The notes: generated by a model from the sequence alone, not told the origin. Shown: positions 8,088 through 17,243, numbered from the stretch's first letter. The stretch is DNA of 40,730 nucleotides from an uncultured Alphaproteobacteria bacterium (GCA_934254675.1 CAKQLP010000013.1:1-40730); one strand, 5' to 3'. Numbers and translations: made by a program.

Positions 8088-8221
8088 TATTTTTCTCACT
8101 TATTTTCGTGTTAAAGTCTATTATTATCCGATAAAGTTATAATTTTATTAATAAGAAAAATAAAAAATAAGCGCTCTTATACATTTTTTGGCAAATTCAG
8201 CACAAAACATGTTTAAACGCA

Positions 8222-8752
8222 TCAATTAAATAATTTTTTTAAAATGGCTTCTCGACTTTCCACAAGTTTCAATTCGTTTAAGTCTTCATCTCCCACTTTA
8301 CTGCGAAGTTCCTGAACTTCAAACATCTGCTGAGCCACTTGTTCCGGACGGTCATACAGCATATCCATCAAAGCAACGGCATCCCGACGGACATTGAGTG
8401 CAAAAAGCAAAGCCGCTGTGCGTTGCTGAACATAAAAGAAACGATCGGCATCCCATTTGTGATACACAAACCAAATTTTACTTTTCCAATCTATAAACTT
8501 TGACGGCCGATCAATTCTATATGACACAATTAAATCATCGGCGAACCCTAATTCTTTAAATTGCGGCCACAATTTTATAAACTCATCCAACTCTTCTGCG
8601 GTTATTTCTGCCGTATAATTTTGCTGTTTAAGTGAAATTTCAATATTAGAACGTTCCCAGCCCGGTTCTGACACCTGACATTTCAAAACAAAAACAATCA
8701 AACAAGCAAATAGCGTCAATATCAGCCACCGCCGACGGTTCAAAATCACCAC
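8222..8752 (-). CDS. Membrane-anchored protein of unknown function
   Basis: About 176 residues. A short cytoplasmic N-terminus (ILNRRRW) is followed by one hydrophobic helix (LILTLFACLIVFVLK) and a soluble periplasmic domain of about 145 residues, giving an N-in, C-out topology. The soluble part is rich in Trp, Asp and Arg and helical near the C-terminus; I recognise no family. GTG 8752 is preferred because GGAGAG sits 6 nt upstream; GTG 8749 and ATG 8770 are alternatives. It overlaps the stop of the HAD-IIA gene by a few nt, so the two are coupled. The 134 nt downstream to ccrM hold that operon's promoter region. Confidence 0.75.
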   Translation of the reverse strand: MVILNRRRWLILTLFACLIVFVLKCQVSEPGWERSNIEISLKQQNYTAEITAEELDEFIKLWPQFKELGFADDLIVSYRIDRPSKFIDWKSKIWFVYHKWDADRFFYVQQRTAALLFALNVRRDAVALMDMLYDRPEQVAQQMFEVQELRSKVGDEDLNELKLVESREAILKKLFN

Positions 8753-9573
8753 TGAAGTCTCTCCATACAATAATCAATATTCAAACCATAACTAGCGGAT
8801 AACTCGTCAGTCTGCCTGGTTAAATCCCCGCAAAGTTGATGTATGCCGTTGGCTAACAACAGATTTTTACCTCCGAAATTTTCACCCAAACGCATATCTG
8901 TTGCCATATTGTCGCCAATAAACAAACACCTTGACGCATCCAAATCAGCCATATTTTCAGTTAAATATGTCGCAACCCGTAAATCAGGCTTACCAAATAA
9001 AATAATTTTTCCGCCCATCAAAGCATATTGTTCCGCCAATGCGCCGACACCGGCTTTTAATCCTTTTTTAGTCATCACGCTCGTGTCATTTCCCACACAC
9101 AATAAAGGAAGTTGCAAATTCAAAGACTGTTCCAACAGCAAAGTCCATTCATCAACATCTATTCCCTGATCTGACGTTTCAGCTAAAATAAAATCCGCTA
9201 AAACAACATTATCTACTTTTTTATAAGGCAAGCCATTAATAAAACTTTGCTCGTTCATAACAATAGGAAAATACGTTGTTCCGATAGAAGTTTGATTTTT
9301 TAAATAAAAATGAGCGATTTCACCGGCTGTAATCATTGCATAAAAAATATTCATCGGCAATCCATGACGCTTTAATAGTAAAAATAAATCTTGCACGCGC
9401 ATTCCTGAATTTGACGCCACTGCTATTTTTTTTCCGCTCTGATACAATTTAATCAGCGCCTCTGCGCTTTCAGGAAAAAAGTCCAATCCATTGCAAATAA
9501 CACCATTAACGCCACAAATCACTGTATCAAATTCGTCGCGTATTCGAGATATATGCTTGATAATTTTACTCAT
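8746..9573 (-). CDS. HAD-IIA (NagD-like) protein lacking the nucleophile Asp
   Basis: A 275-residue class IIA HAD protein resembling the alphaproteobacterial TIGR01459-type group. Motif II (VASNSGM, about 52-58), the Lys of FGKPDLRV and motif IV FIGDNMATDM are all present. The motif I region reads ICGVNGVICNG: the first Asp, which forms the phospho-enzyme in active members, is Gly at residue 21, and the third position is Asn. Catalysis by the usual route is therefore unlikely, and the protein may bind a phosphometabolite or a partner instead (inference). ATG 9573 is followed downstream by the overlapping membrane protein gene. Confidence 0.85.
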   Translation of the reverse strand: MSKIIKHISRIRDEFDTVICGVNGVICNGLDFFPESAEALIKLYQSGKKIAVASNSGMRVQDLFLLLKRHGLPMNIFYAMITAGEIAHFYLKNQTSIGTTYFPIVMNEQSFINGLPYKKVDNVVLADFILAETSDQGIDVDEWTLLLEQSLNLQLPLLCVGNDTSVMTKKGLKAGVGALAEQYALMGGKIILFGKPDLRVATYLTENMADLDASRCLFIGDNMATDMRLGENFGGKNLLLANGIHQLCGDLTRQTDELSASYGLNIDYCMERLQW

Positions 9574-9645
9574 TTTTTCCTAACTGACATATTAAACCAA
9601 TTTAAACGCAGTTTAGACCAAATTAGTAAATTTTTAGATAAAATT

Positions 9646-10098
9646 TTAATGAAGTAAAAAGTTATTTATTGCCGTTGTAATTTGTTCCGTAAAAAAAAGT
9701 TTATCCGACAGCCATTGCTGAGGATTTTCAATTTTATAAAAACCACGGCTCATTCCGTCGTTTATCCGAACTAAAACCACCGAAAGAGGCTGTTCCAACA
9801 TATATGCCGTTGTAAAAACAAACTCCCCCTGCTCTTGATAATTTATTTCAAAATAGCTTAACTCTCCGCTGTAATTTTGCTGATAAATATCAAACAACAG
9901 CCCCATAGCTTCTGCACAATGCGCGCATGGAGCATTGTTATAAAAAACATAAATTATTGATTTATTCCAATTATTTTCGTCTTCTTCAACATATTGTCTG
10001 ATATACGGCGTGTTTCCAGAAGAATCAATAAATTGAGCTTTACTTTCTACCGAAGATAAAGCGAAACCTAAAAATAAAAGAACAAAAAACCTTTTCAT
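9646..10098 (-). CDS. Periplasmic thioredoxin-like protein
   Basis: A 150-residue exported protein with a signal peptide (KRFFVLLFLGFALSS..., cleavage near SKA). An IIYVFYNNAPCAHCAEAM segment follows: a beta strand and a CxxC pair at the start of a helix, as in thioredoxin-fold proteins. The -PCAHC- active site differs from the CGPC of thioredoxin and is closer to DsbA/DsbC-like CxxC sites. A cis-Pro loop candidate is EQPLSVVLV. Redox activity or binding in the periplasm is likely; the substrate is unknown. AAGGAG lies at good spacing from the second of two consecutive ATGs, so 10098 is preferred. It follows the aminopeptidase gene by 16 nt and is probably co-transcribed. Confidence 0.75.
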   Translation of the reverse strand: MKRFFVLLFLGFALSSVESKAQFIDSSGNTPYIRQYVEEDENNWNKSIIYVFYNNAPCAHCAEAMGLLFDIYQQNYSGELSYFEINYQEQGEFVFTTAYMLEQPLSVVLVRINDGMSRGFYKIENPQQWLSDKLFFTEQITTAINNFLLH

Positions 10099-10114
10099 CA
10101 TTTCTCCTTACTCT

Positions 10115-11791
10115 TTAGAGAGGAGAACAGGATGCTTTCAGCCACTTCTTTACATTATCATTTACACACGCGGCCAAACTTTCATACACCTTTCGATGAT
10201 AATTGTTCAGCCAATCCCGTTCTCCCGAATCAAGGAGATATACATCAATCAGTCTTTTATCAATAGGTACTAAAGTTAAAGGCTCAAACTCCAAATAATT
10301 TTCATACTCAGCCGAAACTTTGCTATACACCAAATTTTCAATTCGGATACCATAGGCATTTTCTTTATAATACCCTGGCTCAATGGATGTTATCATATTT
10401 TTTTTGAAACCATACAGACTGCCATTGCTTGAAATTCGATTTGGCCCTTCGTGAACATTGCCAAAACACCCCACGCCATGCCCCGTTCCATGTTTAAAAT
10501 CTTTACCCTCGCGCCATAAAGGCCGGCGGGCTAAGGCATCCAAACACAACCCACATGTTCCTTCTGGAAAAACAGCCTGAGACAAAGCAATATGCCCTTT
10601 TAAGACTAATGTAAAATCATGTATCATTTCCGATGTCGGTTGCCCAAAAGCAATGGTTCGCGTTACATCCGTCGTTCCATCCAAATACTGACCACCGCTA
10701 TCCAACAAAAGTAAACTGTTTTCCTGTAAAATTTTATTTGTTTTTATTGTTGGTTGATAATGAACAATAGCTCCATTTTCCGCCGTTCCGGCAATTGTTT
10801 CAAAACTTTCCGAAAAAAATAAGTTTTGCTGTTGGCGAAATTCATGCAATTTTTCAACCACATCCAGTTCTGTTTTACCCTTCCAATTATTATCCAACCA
10901 ATACAACAACTGAATCAAAGCAACGCCGTCACGTTTATGACAAGCAATCATTCCCGCCAATTCCGTTTCATTTTTTTCAGCTTTCATCACTTGACAGACA
11001 TCCATTGCCTCCATGCTGTTTTTTAATAAATTTTGCAATCTCACAGGAGTTGATGACTGGTCGTATATAAATTTTTTAGATGAATTCTCCGCCAACCATT
11101 TTTCAAAATCAACAAAACTTAAAACCGGAAGTTCTGTTTGCAAATTATCGCCAACCAACGTAACCAGCCCGTTTTTTCCAATAACAGCGTACGCGCGAAC
11201 CACCGGTGAGCAGGGTAAATCTTTAGCATATATGTTCAAAAGCCACGAAACGCTATCTACTGCCGTTAAAAGATAATAATCCGCAGAATTTTGTGTCAAT
11301 AAACGTTTTAGCGGTTGCATTTTATCAGAAGAAGTCAAACCGGCATACTCTAACGAACGTTTTTCAAGATTAATTTTTGTTAGACTATTTATATTTACCC
11401 AATCTCCGACATCTTTTAATTTCAAGCCCAAATCCCGAACATTTTTCAACTCTAACGCTGACACGCTCATACCGTCATAACCAACCAAACCGCAACCGAA
11501 TTCTTTTAAAAAAGCACATACATTTTTTAAACACGGCGCTTTGTTAATTACAGTTATATTACTTAAATCTACTTCTTGCCTTGCTTGCAATTCATAACGC
11601 CCGTCAACAAACAAATAAGCTTGTTTGGGCGTAACAGCAAGCATTCCCGCCGAACCGGAAAACCCACAGATATATTGTAATTTATGCTCCTCAGGCAAAA
11701 CATCCTGACCAATAAAGCGATTTCCATAACCAATCAAATACGCATCCAAATTTTCTGAAATTAATTTATTTTTTATATTTTCAAAATTCAT
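10115..11791 (-). CDS. Xaa-Pro aminopeptidase (M24B, aminopeptidase P type)
   Basis: Removes N-terminal residues preceding proline from peptides in the cytoplasm. The 558-residue chain has two creatinase-like N-terminal domains and a C-terminal pita-bread catalytic domain. Dinuclear metal ligands are visible: Asp in LLLDSGGQYLDG and TTDVTRTI, His in KHGTGHGVG, Glu in SIEPGYY and Glu in GIRIENL; the HEGP segment completes the site. Length and layout match the long (eukaryote-like) aminopeptidase P group common in Alphaproteobacteria rather than the shorter E. coli PepP. Its ATG immediately follows the prmA stop (0 nt gap), indicating translational coupling. Confidence 0.93.
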   Translation of the reverse strand: MNFENIKNKLISENLDAYLIGYGNRFIGQDVLPEEHKLQYICGFSGSAGMLAVTPKQAYLFVDGRYELQARQEVDLSNITVINKAPCLKNVCAFLKEFGCGLVGYDGMSVSALELKNVRDLGLKLKDVGDWVNINSLTKINLEKRSLEYAGLTSSDKMQPLKRLLTQNSADYYLLTAVDSVSWLLNIYAKDLPCSPVVRAYAVIGKNGLVTLVGDNLQTELPVLSFVDFEKWLAENSSKKFIYDQSSTPVRLQNLLKNSMEAMDVCQVMKAEKNETELAGMIACHKRDGVALIQLLYWLDNNWKGKTELDVVEKLHEFRQQQNLFFSESFETIAGTAENGAIVHYQPTIKTNKILQENSLLLLDSGGQYLDGTTDVTRTIAFGQPTSEMIHDFTLVLKGHIALSQAVFPEGTCGLCLDALARRPLWREGKDFKHGTGHGVGCFGNVHEGPNRISSNGSLYGFKKNMITSIEPGYYKENAYGIRIENLVYSKVSAEYENYLEFEPLTLVPIDKRLIDVYLLDSGERDWLNNYHRKVYESLAACVNDNVKKWLKASCSPL

Positions 11792-12664
11792 TTATTTCTC
11801 CAACAATGCAACACGCCAATTGTCCTTTTCATACAGCTTTTTAAGCTTCAATCCACATTTTTCATGTTCTCCGACAACCCAATCAACCTGATCGGCAATA
11901 AATCCGGAAATAACAGCGTATCCACCTTTAGCCAAGCTATTTGCCATATCCGGCGCCATTGCAATAAGCGGACGAGCCAAAATATTAGCTAAAATAACGT
12001 CATATGGAACATTTTTTTGCACCAATTCAGAATGATAACCATCACTCAAAGCCACTTCTATTTGTTTTTCCACGGCATTATCAATGGCATTTTGCTGAGC
12101 CACCCGCACAGCTTCATCATCAATATCCACTGCGGTAATTTTAACATTTTTCCAAAGCTTAGCCGCCGCCAAAGCCAAAATCCCCGATCCTGTACCAACA
12201 TCCAGCAATTGTTTTGGTGCCGTTGACCTCAGTTGATTTATATCCAGCAACGCATCTAAACACCCTTTTGTGGTTTGATGTTCAGAACCAAATGCCGTTG
12301 CCGCATAAACGCGTAAACCAATTTTATTTTCCGGTATTGGCGTTTTATCGTTAATACTGCTTATAAAAAAATCTTTTTCAGACAAAGGCTCAAAAGTCAT
12401 AACATTTTCTGTAAGCCAATCTTCGCTCTCTAATAATTCCCATTGATATTCCGGCAACAATATTCCTTGCTGTGCGGCCGCCTCCTGCATATCTTTCTCT
12501 TGAGCATCGGAACGCATATAACCGACAAGCTGTTCCAATCCGTCATCTTTATAATCAAGCGACGTAACCTCAAAAAAATCATCGGCAAAAGCTTGCAATT
12601 CTTCCGAAACATTAGCCATAGGCTCAAATTTTGCTATTTTACAACTTCCTGAATTATTACTCAT
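11792..12664 (-). CDS. prmA: Ribosomal protein L11 methyltransferase PrmA
   Basis: Trimethylates ribosomal protein L11 (family knowledge). The 290-residue protein has an N-terminal substrate-recognition domain and a C-terminal class I SAM domain. Visible motifs are the PrmA-type AFGSEHQTTKGCL, LLDVGTGSGILALAA (SAM site), AVDIDDEAV and ILANILARPL (the NPPY-equivalent), then GGYAVISGF. The alphaproteobacterial form commonly has Ala/Asn variation at these sites. It is the first gene of the minus-strand group prmA, aminopeptidase, thioredoxin-like. The 86 nt upstream are shared with a divergent lipoprotein gene and should contain both promoters. Confidence 0.93.
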   Translation of the reverse strand: MSNNSGSCKIAKFEPMANVSEELQAFADDFFEVTSLDYKDDGLEQLVGYMRSDAQEKDMQEAAAQQGILLPEYQWELLESEDWLTENVMTFEPLSEKDFFISSINDKTPIPENKIGLRVYAATAFGSEHQTTKGCLDALLDINQLRSTAPKQLLDVGTGSGILALAAAKLWKNVKITAVDIDDEAVRVAQQNAIDNAVEKQIEVALSDGYHSELVQKNVPYDVILANILARPLIAMAPDMANSLAKGGYAVISGFIADQVDWVVGEHEKCGLKLKKLYEKDNWRVALLEK

Positions 12665-12750
12665 TTTTTTATCTTTCGTTATTACTTTTTTTACTAACTC
12701 TGTTATATTTTATTAATTAGTATAGTATAAACCTTAAAAAAGAACTTACC

Positions 12751-13533
12751 ATGAAAAAAATATTTATCACTCTTTCTTCTATATTATTGGCGGCTTGTAC
12801 CGTTTTTGAAACAGATAATGACAATTATTGGTTAAACAATATCCGCCCTTATAAAACCTTGCCAATTAACTATTATAATCCAAGCGATACGGCTTCTGAT
12901 GAAAAATTAACTGACAGCAAAACGCTTAACACGCGGACATATCAACATAATGTTGTTGTTTCTGCTAATTTGGGACAACGCATGGTTGATGCGCAAACAT
13001 ACACCGTTCAAAATTTTACAAAACCCAAACTTATAGCGGCAACAGACGGTTATATTTCTCGTGGCGGAATTGTTGTGAACATTCATAAAGGCCAAGAATT
13101 TGAGCCTGTTGGCGAAATAAAAATGAATGGAAACTACTATCTTGTTGTTCCTGCCTATGACGACAAAGATGACTATCTTTTAGTTGACGACAAAGGATAT
13201 TTTTTACATATGATTTGCCACATTTATCATGGAGAATTGCTTTTACCTAAAGAAAAAGCATATATGAATCCTGAAAAAATTCGTCTGGAACAACAAAAAG
13301 TATCTAGAGAGAGTGTTAGCAAACCTCAACTGCAATTTGAAGTCAAATATGATGGCTTAGAAAATGGCTATATGGCTTTCATTTACACTGATTACAGCAA
13401 CGCTAACTCTAGTGAAGGATATTTTCAGCGTTTTATCTTTCCTCAAGAACAAGATTTGGTTAACATTAATGGTGTAAAATTTAAAGTCATGGACGTTTAC
13501 CCAGAAAGAATAGAATATATGTTACTTGATTAA
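12751..13533 (+). CDS. Lipoprotein of unknown function
   Basis: A 260-residue lipoprotein with the signal sequence KKIFITLSSILLAAC, lipobox LAAC and lipidated Cys at about residue 16. The +2 residue is Thr, so sorting to the outer membrane is expected. The mature chain is mostly beta-like with many Tyr, Asn and Asp residues. A SRGGIVVNIHKGQEF segment reads like a small beta-barrel domain, but I do not recognise a named family. It is transcribed alone, divergent from prmA, and ends in a strong terminator shared with a convergent tiny lipoprotein gene. Confidence 0.75.
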   Translation: MKKIFITLSSILLAACTVFETDNDNYWLNNIRPYKTLPINYYNPSDTASDEKLTDSKTLNTRTYQHNVVVSANLGQRMVDAQTYTVQNFTKPKLIAATDGYISRGGIVVNIHKGQEFEPVGEIKMNGNYYLVVPAYDDKDDYLLVDDKGYFLHMICHIYHGELLLPKEKAYMNPEKIRLEQQKVSRESVSKPQLQFEVKYDGLENGYMAFIYTDYSNANSSEGYFQRFIFPQEQDLVNINGVKFKVMDVYPERIEYMLLD

Positions 13534-13551
13534 AACAGCATTTTTCCAAAT

Positions 13552-13583
13552 AAAAACCGCCTCTGATTCAGAGACGGTTTTTA
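13552..13583. terminator. Bidirectional terminator
   Basis: AAAAACCG-C-CTCTG pairs with CAGAG-A-CGGTTTTT, with T on the plus side and A on the other. It separates two convergent lipoprotein genes. Confidence 0.88.
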
Positions 13584-13585
13584 TT

Positions 13586-13792
13586 TTACCAATAAGGATA
13601 ATATGGTCTAGGCGGCGGAGGAACCGGACGATAACGTGGTATATAACGTGGTACGCTATAATAAACCGAAGAACCGTAATAGTATGGAGTGTAGTAATAA
13701 GATGTTGATGGATCAATATATTCTACACAACCACAGCTATTTAAGGATAAAATCCCAGCAACCGCTACCAAAAAAAACAAAATCTTTTTCAT
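13586..13792 (-). CDS. Tiny Tyr/Pro-rich lipoprotein
   Basis: Sixty-eight residues: a lipoprotein signal ending in LNSC (lipid on Cys at about 20), then a low-complexity tail very rich in Tyr, Pro and Arg (YYYTPYYYGSS..., RPVPPPPRPYYPYW). Such tails are seen in small envelope lipoproteins, but the function is unknown. The ATG at 13792 has no Shine-Dalgarno site; instead an inverted repeat (13793-13835) ends right at the start codon, so initiation may be regulated. The plus strand of this region also has open frames, but the lipobox and position support the minus strand. Confidence 0.65.
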   Translation of the reverse strand: MKKILFFLVAVAGILSLNSCGCVEYIDPSTSYYYTPYYYGSSVYYSVPRYIPRYRPVPPPPRPYYPYW

Positions 13793-13835
13793 AAGGCATA
13801 AAAATTAAAAGACATAAATATAAATTTTATGCCTT
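13793..13835 (-). promoter_or_regulatory. Inverted repeat abutting the tiny lipoprotein start
   Basis: AAGGCATAAAAATT (13793-13806) is complementary to AATTTTATGCCTT (13823-13835). In the minus-strand mRNA this forms a hairpin ending directly before the AUG, where a Shine-Dalgarno site would be expected. No T-run follows, so a terminator is less likely than a regulatory or stability element. Confidence 0.45.
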
Positions 13836-13875
13836 TTAATTTAGTCTAAAATCTCATATTTGTCCAGAAATATTT

Positions 13876-14280
13876 TTAGTTTTCTTCCTTGAGATAATCT
13901 TTATAAGACACGCCGTCAATCTTCAAATCGGTAATAAGCGGTTTATATCCAGATTGATAAGAAAATTCCAGCACCACATTTTTAGCAGCAATAGCTTTTT
14001 CCAACTTTCTGGCATTGTTTTCTTTTACATAAAAAGAATAAACCTCGGCAAATTCTTTTTTAGGGCAAGCGTTATCCTTAAACTGAGTGCAATCGGTTTT
14101 TTGCCAATTCGGCTGCAGAGCGACATAATAACCGGAAAAAAAGTCTTTAGGGTCATAACCTTCTACCGCAATTTCCACTTTTTCAAAATGGGCTAAATAT
14201 GTCAGCCGCAGCATATACACCGACAAAATTACAACCGGCACAAACAATAAAACAGCGCAAATTTTAGCAAATTTAGTCAT
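13876..14280 (-). CDS. GDYXXLXY-domain membrane-anchored protein
   Basis: About 134 residues. An N-terminal membrane helix (KICAVLLFVPVVILSVYML) is followed by a periplasmic domain with EGYDPKDFFSGYYVALQ, a variant of the signature that names the GDYXXLXY family, and a C-terminal DLKIDGVSYKDYL. Two Cys (TDCTQFKDNACP) may pair. The ATG at 14280 overlaps the end of the upstream DUF2157 gene by 8 nt, so the two are coupled. The DUF2157/GDYXXLXY pairing is recurrent in Proteobacteria and implies a common envelope role that is not defined. A longer frame exists upstream but would read through the previous gene. Confidence 0.82.
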   Translation of the reverse strand: MTKFAKICAVLLFVPVVILSVYMLRLTYLAHFEKVEIAVEGYDPKDFFSGYYVALQPNWQKTDCTQFKDNACPKKEFAEVYSFYVKENNARKLEKAIAAKNVVLEFSYQSGYKPLITDLKIDGVSYKDYLKEEN

Positions 14281-15490
14281 GTTTTTTCTCCCACAATAAC
14301 TTACCATATTTAACCAGAGCAAAAATCGTTGCCAGCAACAGCAAGCCGGAGCCAATCAGATATATTCCTAAATAGGTTAAATTGCTTGCGTCGGCATAAT
14401 AGTAGAGCAGACGGATAACCGCCGCCAACACTGCCACATTAAACAAGCGGCGACTGTTGTTCAAATAGGCGTAAACAGCCAAAGCCGCGCAGATAAGCAA
14501 AGACGGAACAAGGTTGAACACATCCCAACTGAAAGTGGCAAAAAACCACACCAATAGCGCAAACAAAGTCAAATATCTGAAACGCGGCATTTTGTGATAA
14601 TAAGCGTAGCCCCACATCAGCAACAAGCTGGTCAGCGCCAAAACAAATTCCACATTGTCTTGTAATATATTAAATTTCAACAGTACGCTTTCAACCACAA
14701 ATCCCAGTAAAAACCAAGGCATAAAGCTAACTCTACGGTGTTTGCGGTTTAAGGCATAAATAAGAAACGCCGCTAAAATATATCCGTAAGAAGACAGAGC
14801 AATAGTTGACCACGGAATTTGAGCAAAGGCAACATTGGTAATCAAGGGGCGGCAACTTAGCGGAGCGGCCGACAGCAGCAATGTTCCGCAATAAAAGCGC
14901 AGCGGGCGTTCTACTGTTTTGCTATTTGGTTTGGCGTAAAGCATCCAAAGTTCATAGGCAAAAATTAAGCCATAAAAAACAAGCAAGCTGTAAATGTAAT
15001 TTACTGTGGCATAACTCCAACCGCTTTCAGACAGCAGTACATCTCCGGCAAAAGTGTTATAAATAGCGAAAGATTTTGTTCCGACAAAAAGCAACGGTAT
15101 CCAAAGCCACAGCAAACGCGGCGTGATTAAAAACAGCGGCCAAGCGCACAGCGCCCATAACAGGCAAGCTCCGCTGACATCTGAACGCAGTTGGAATATT
15201 TGCCCAAGCAGCCCGATTACCGCCATAATCAAAGCGGCGAACACTCCGCACAGCACCTGAGTCAGTATATTTTTTTTGAATTTCATAGATATTATCACCG
15301 CAAACGCGTTGACAACCATCAAACTCACAGCTCCGCCGAGTTTTACATTGTTTGGAATTTGCTCCCAGTTGGCGGCAACCAAGGCGATAATCCCCAAACC
15401 GATTAAAAAAGCGGCAAAATAGGCTAAAATCATCAGCCAATAATTTTCATCGTGCAATTTTTCCGGCGTTTGCGTTGTTATTTTTTCCAT
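14273..15490 (-). CDS. DUF2157 multi-pass membrane protein
   Basis: A 405-residue integral membrane protein with roughly 12 hydrophobic helices. The N-terminal part has the DUF2157 hallmark, a helix running into ALVAANWEQIPNNVK. Function is unknown; in other genomes the domain is found next to GDYXXLXY proteins, as here. The start ATG at 15490 lies 1 nt after the argS stop, with an AAGGAG site inside the end of argS, and its own end overlaps the GDYXXLXY gene by 8 nt. The three genes therefore form one transcriptional unit behind argS. Codon use is somewhat more GC-rich than its neighbours. Confidence 0.85.
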   Translation of the reverse strand: MEKITTQTPEKLHDENYWLMILAYFAAFLIGLGIIALVAANWEQIPNNVKLGGAVSLMVVNAFAVIISMKFKKNILTQVLCGVFAALIMAVIGLLGQIFQLRSDVSGACLLWALCAWPLFLITPRLLWLWIPLLFVGTKSFAIYNTFAGDVLLSESGWSYATVNYIYSLLVFYGLIFAYELWMLYAKPNSKTVERPLRFYCGTLLLSAAPLSCRPLITNVAFAQIPWSTIALSSYGYILAAFLIYALNRKHRRVSFMPWFLLGFVVESVLLKFNILQDNVEFVLALTSLLLMWGYAYYHKMPRFRYLTLFALLVWFFATFSWDVFNLVPSLLICAALAVYAYLNNSRRLFNVAVLAAVIRLLYYYADASNLTYLGIYLIGSGLLLLATIFALVKYGKLLWEKKHD

Positions 15491-15491
15491 T

Positions 15492-17243
15492 TTATTCTCC
15501 TTGATTTGCAGCTTTCAGCATAACTTCCGGTGCTTCAATACCCAATAAGTACAGCATTAAGATCAAAACATCGCGCACCAGTTTAGCCATTTTCAAACGA
15601 GAAGCCGCCAGCTCTGGCGTATCGGCAGTCATAATCGGGCAAGCGTTGTAAAATGTACTGAATGTTTGCGCCAAAGTATAGGCGTAATCGGCGATAATGC
15701 TTGGTTCTTTGTCTTTAAGCGCGCGCATAACAACCCCGTTCACTTGCGCTAATTTCAAAGCCAAAACACGCTCTTCATTGGCTTGTAAAATAACTTTACC
15801 AGCCTCTAGATTGTTGGTCTTGGCTTTGCGCAAAATGGAGTTGATACGGGCAACCGCATATTGAATGTATGGACCGGTTTTGCCTTCAAACTTAGCAAAG
15901 TCTTCCAATTCAAACACATAACCGGAAGCAATGGTATTTTTCAAATCTTGGAATTTGATGGCGGCAACGGCAATCTGTGAAACCAGTTTTTCAATTTCCG
16001 CCTCGCCGTAACCTTCGACTTCTCCGGCTTTTGGCAGTGATTGACGCACTTTATCCTTAGACATTTCAATCAAAGTTTCCAAATTCATCACACCGCCGTC
16101 ACGGGTTTTAAATGGCTTGCCATCGGCACCGTTGACCGTTCCAAACACAATATGTTCAAGTTCCACTTGAGGCGCAATACCTAGTTTAGACACCCCCTCA
16201 AACACCTGTTCAAAGTGCAAGGCTTGACGGCTGTCGGTAAAATAAACAATTTCCTCGGCCTGCAATTGGTCAACCCGCATTTTGATGGTGGCAATATCCG
16301 TGGTGTGATAGGTGTAGCCGCCATCAGATTTAATCAAAATAACCGGTGGTTTCGGCTTATTACCTTCTTCCAAACGAATAATTTCCGCCCCGTTATCAAC
16401 TTCAGAAATTCCTTTTTCACGAGCAAGTTTAACAATCTCGCCGCAAGTTTCGTGAGCGTCGCTTTCCCCCCACCACAAATCAAAATGCACATCAAGCTGT
16501 TCATAGTTCTTTTTGATGGCGTTTACCGATTCGCTACGCAAATGTTGCCAAGCTTTACGATATTCCGGATTTCCATCTTGCAAAGCCGCCGTAATTTTCC
16601 GTGCATTTTCTTTGGCGTTTTCATCCTCTTTACAGCGAATATTGGCTTTTTTATAAAAAACGGTAATTTCTTCGATATTATAATTGGTTACCTTAGACAA
16701 GTCTCCGTCTTGCAGAATAATTTCCGCCAAAATCATACCCATCGGCGTTCCCCAATCGCCCAAATGCACATCAGAAATTACCTCATTACCGGCAAAACGT
16801 TCAATACGTTGAATACTTTCGCCGATAACACCGGAACGCAAATGTCCGACGTGCATTTCTTTGGCCACGTTCGGCCCACCGAAATCTAAAACAACTTTAT
16901 GCGGATTGGCGACAACGCCGCAGCCCAAACGCTTGTCGGCCGCCATTTTATCCATTGTTTCGGCAATAAATTCATTCGTCAGTTTAATATTGATAAACCC
17001 TGGGCCATCAACCGAAACGCTTTCAACTTCAGAGCAATTTTTCAACTCATCGGCAATAGATTGAGCAATTTCTCGCGGATTTTTATGGGCAATTTTGGCC
17101 AAAGCCAAAGCACCGTTACATTGAAAATCGCTCAAATCGGCACGATCAGAAACTTTTACCACCGCAAACTTGGTGTCTAAATTCAATTTTTCAAAAATTT
17201 CGCTTAAATCATTGTTTAATTTATTTTCCGGTTGAAGATTCAT
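15492..17243 (-). CDS. argS: Arginyl-tRNA synthetase
   Basis: Class I aminoacyl-tRNA synthetase charging tRNA-Arg. The N-terminal additional domain (about 1-100) recognises the D-loop. The HIGH-type motif is in NVAKEMHVGHLRSGVIGES (about 120-136). FGTVNGADGKPFKTRDGG corresponds to the region where many ArgS lack a canonical KMSKS, and the C-terminal DALR anticodon-binding domain ends near the stop. At 583 residues the length is normal. The ATG at 17243 lies inside the last codons of the upstream lipoprotein gene (23-nt overlap). The operon order is lipoprotein, argS, DUF2157, GDYXXLXY. Confidence 0.96.
   Translation of the reverse strand: MNLQPENKLNNDLSEIFEKLNLDTKFAVVKVSDRADLSDFQCNGALALAKIAHKNPREIAQSIADELKNCSEVESVSVDGPGFINIKLTNEFIAETMDKMAADKRLGCGVVANPHKVVLDFGGPNVAKEMHVGHLRSGVIGESIQRIERFAGNEVISDVHLGDWGTPMGMILAEIILQDGDLSKVTNYNIEEITVFYKKANIRCKEDENAKENARKITAALQDGNPEYRKAWQHLRSESVNAIKKNYEQLDVHFDLWWGESDAHETCGEIVKLAREKGISEVDNGAEIIRLEEGNKPKPPVILIKSDGGYTYHTTDIATIKMRVDQLQAEEIVYFTDSRQALHFEQVFEGVSKLGIAPQVELEHIVFGTVNGADGKPFKTRDGGVMNLETLIEMSKDKVRQSLPKAGEVEGYGEAEIEKLVSQIAVAAIKFQDLKNTIASGYVFELEDFAKFEGKTGPYIQYAVARINSILRKAKTNNLEAGKVILQANEERVLALKLAQVNGVVMRALKDKEPSIIADYAYTLAQTFSTFYNACPIMTADTPELAASRLKMAKLVRDVLILMLYLLGIEAPEVMLKAANQGE

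Noticed and set aside
13522..13716. Open frames on both strands opposite the tiny lipoprotein
   Set aside because: They start in the terminator or in the neighbouring gene and lack ribosome sites; the lipobox supports only the 13586-13792 minus-strand call.
16215..16889. Plus-strand open frame of 224 codons inside argS
   Set aside because: It is antisense to conserved argS codons; its hydrophobic, Phe/Asn-rich composition is what reverse reading of coding DNA gives.
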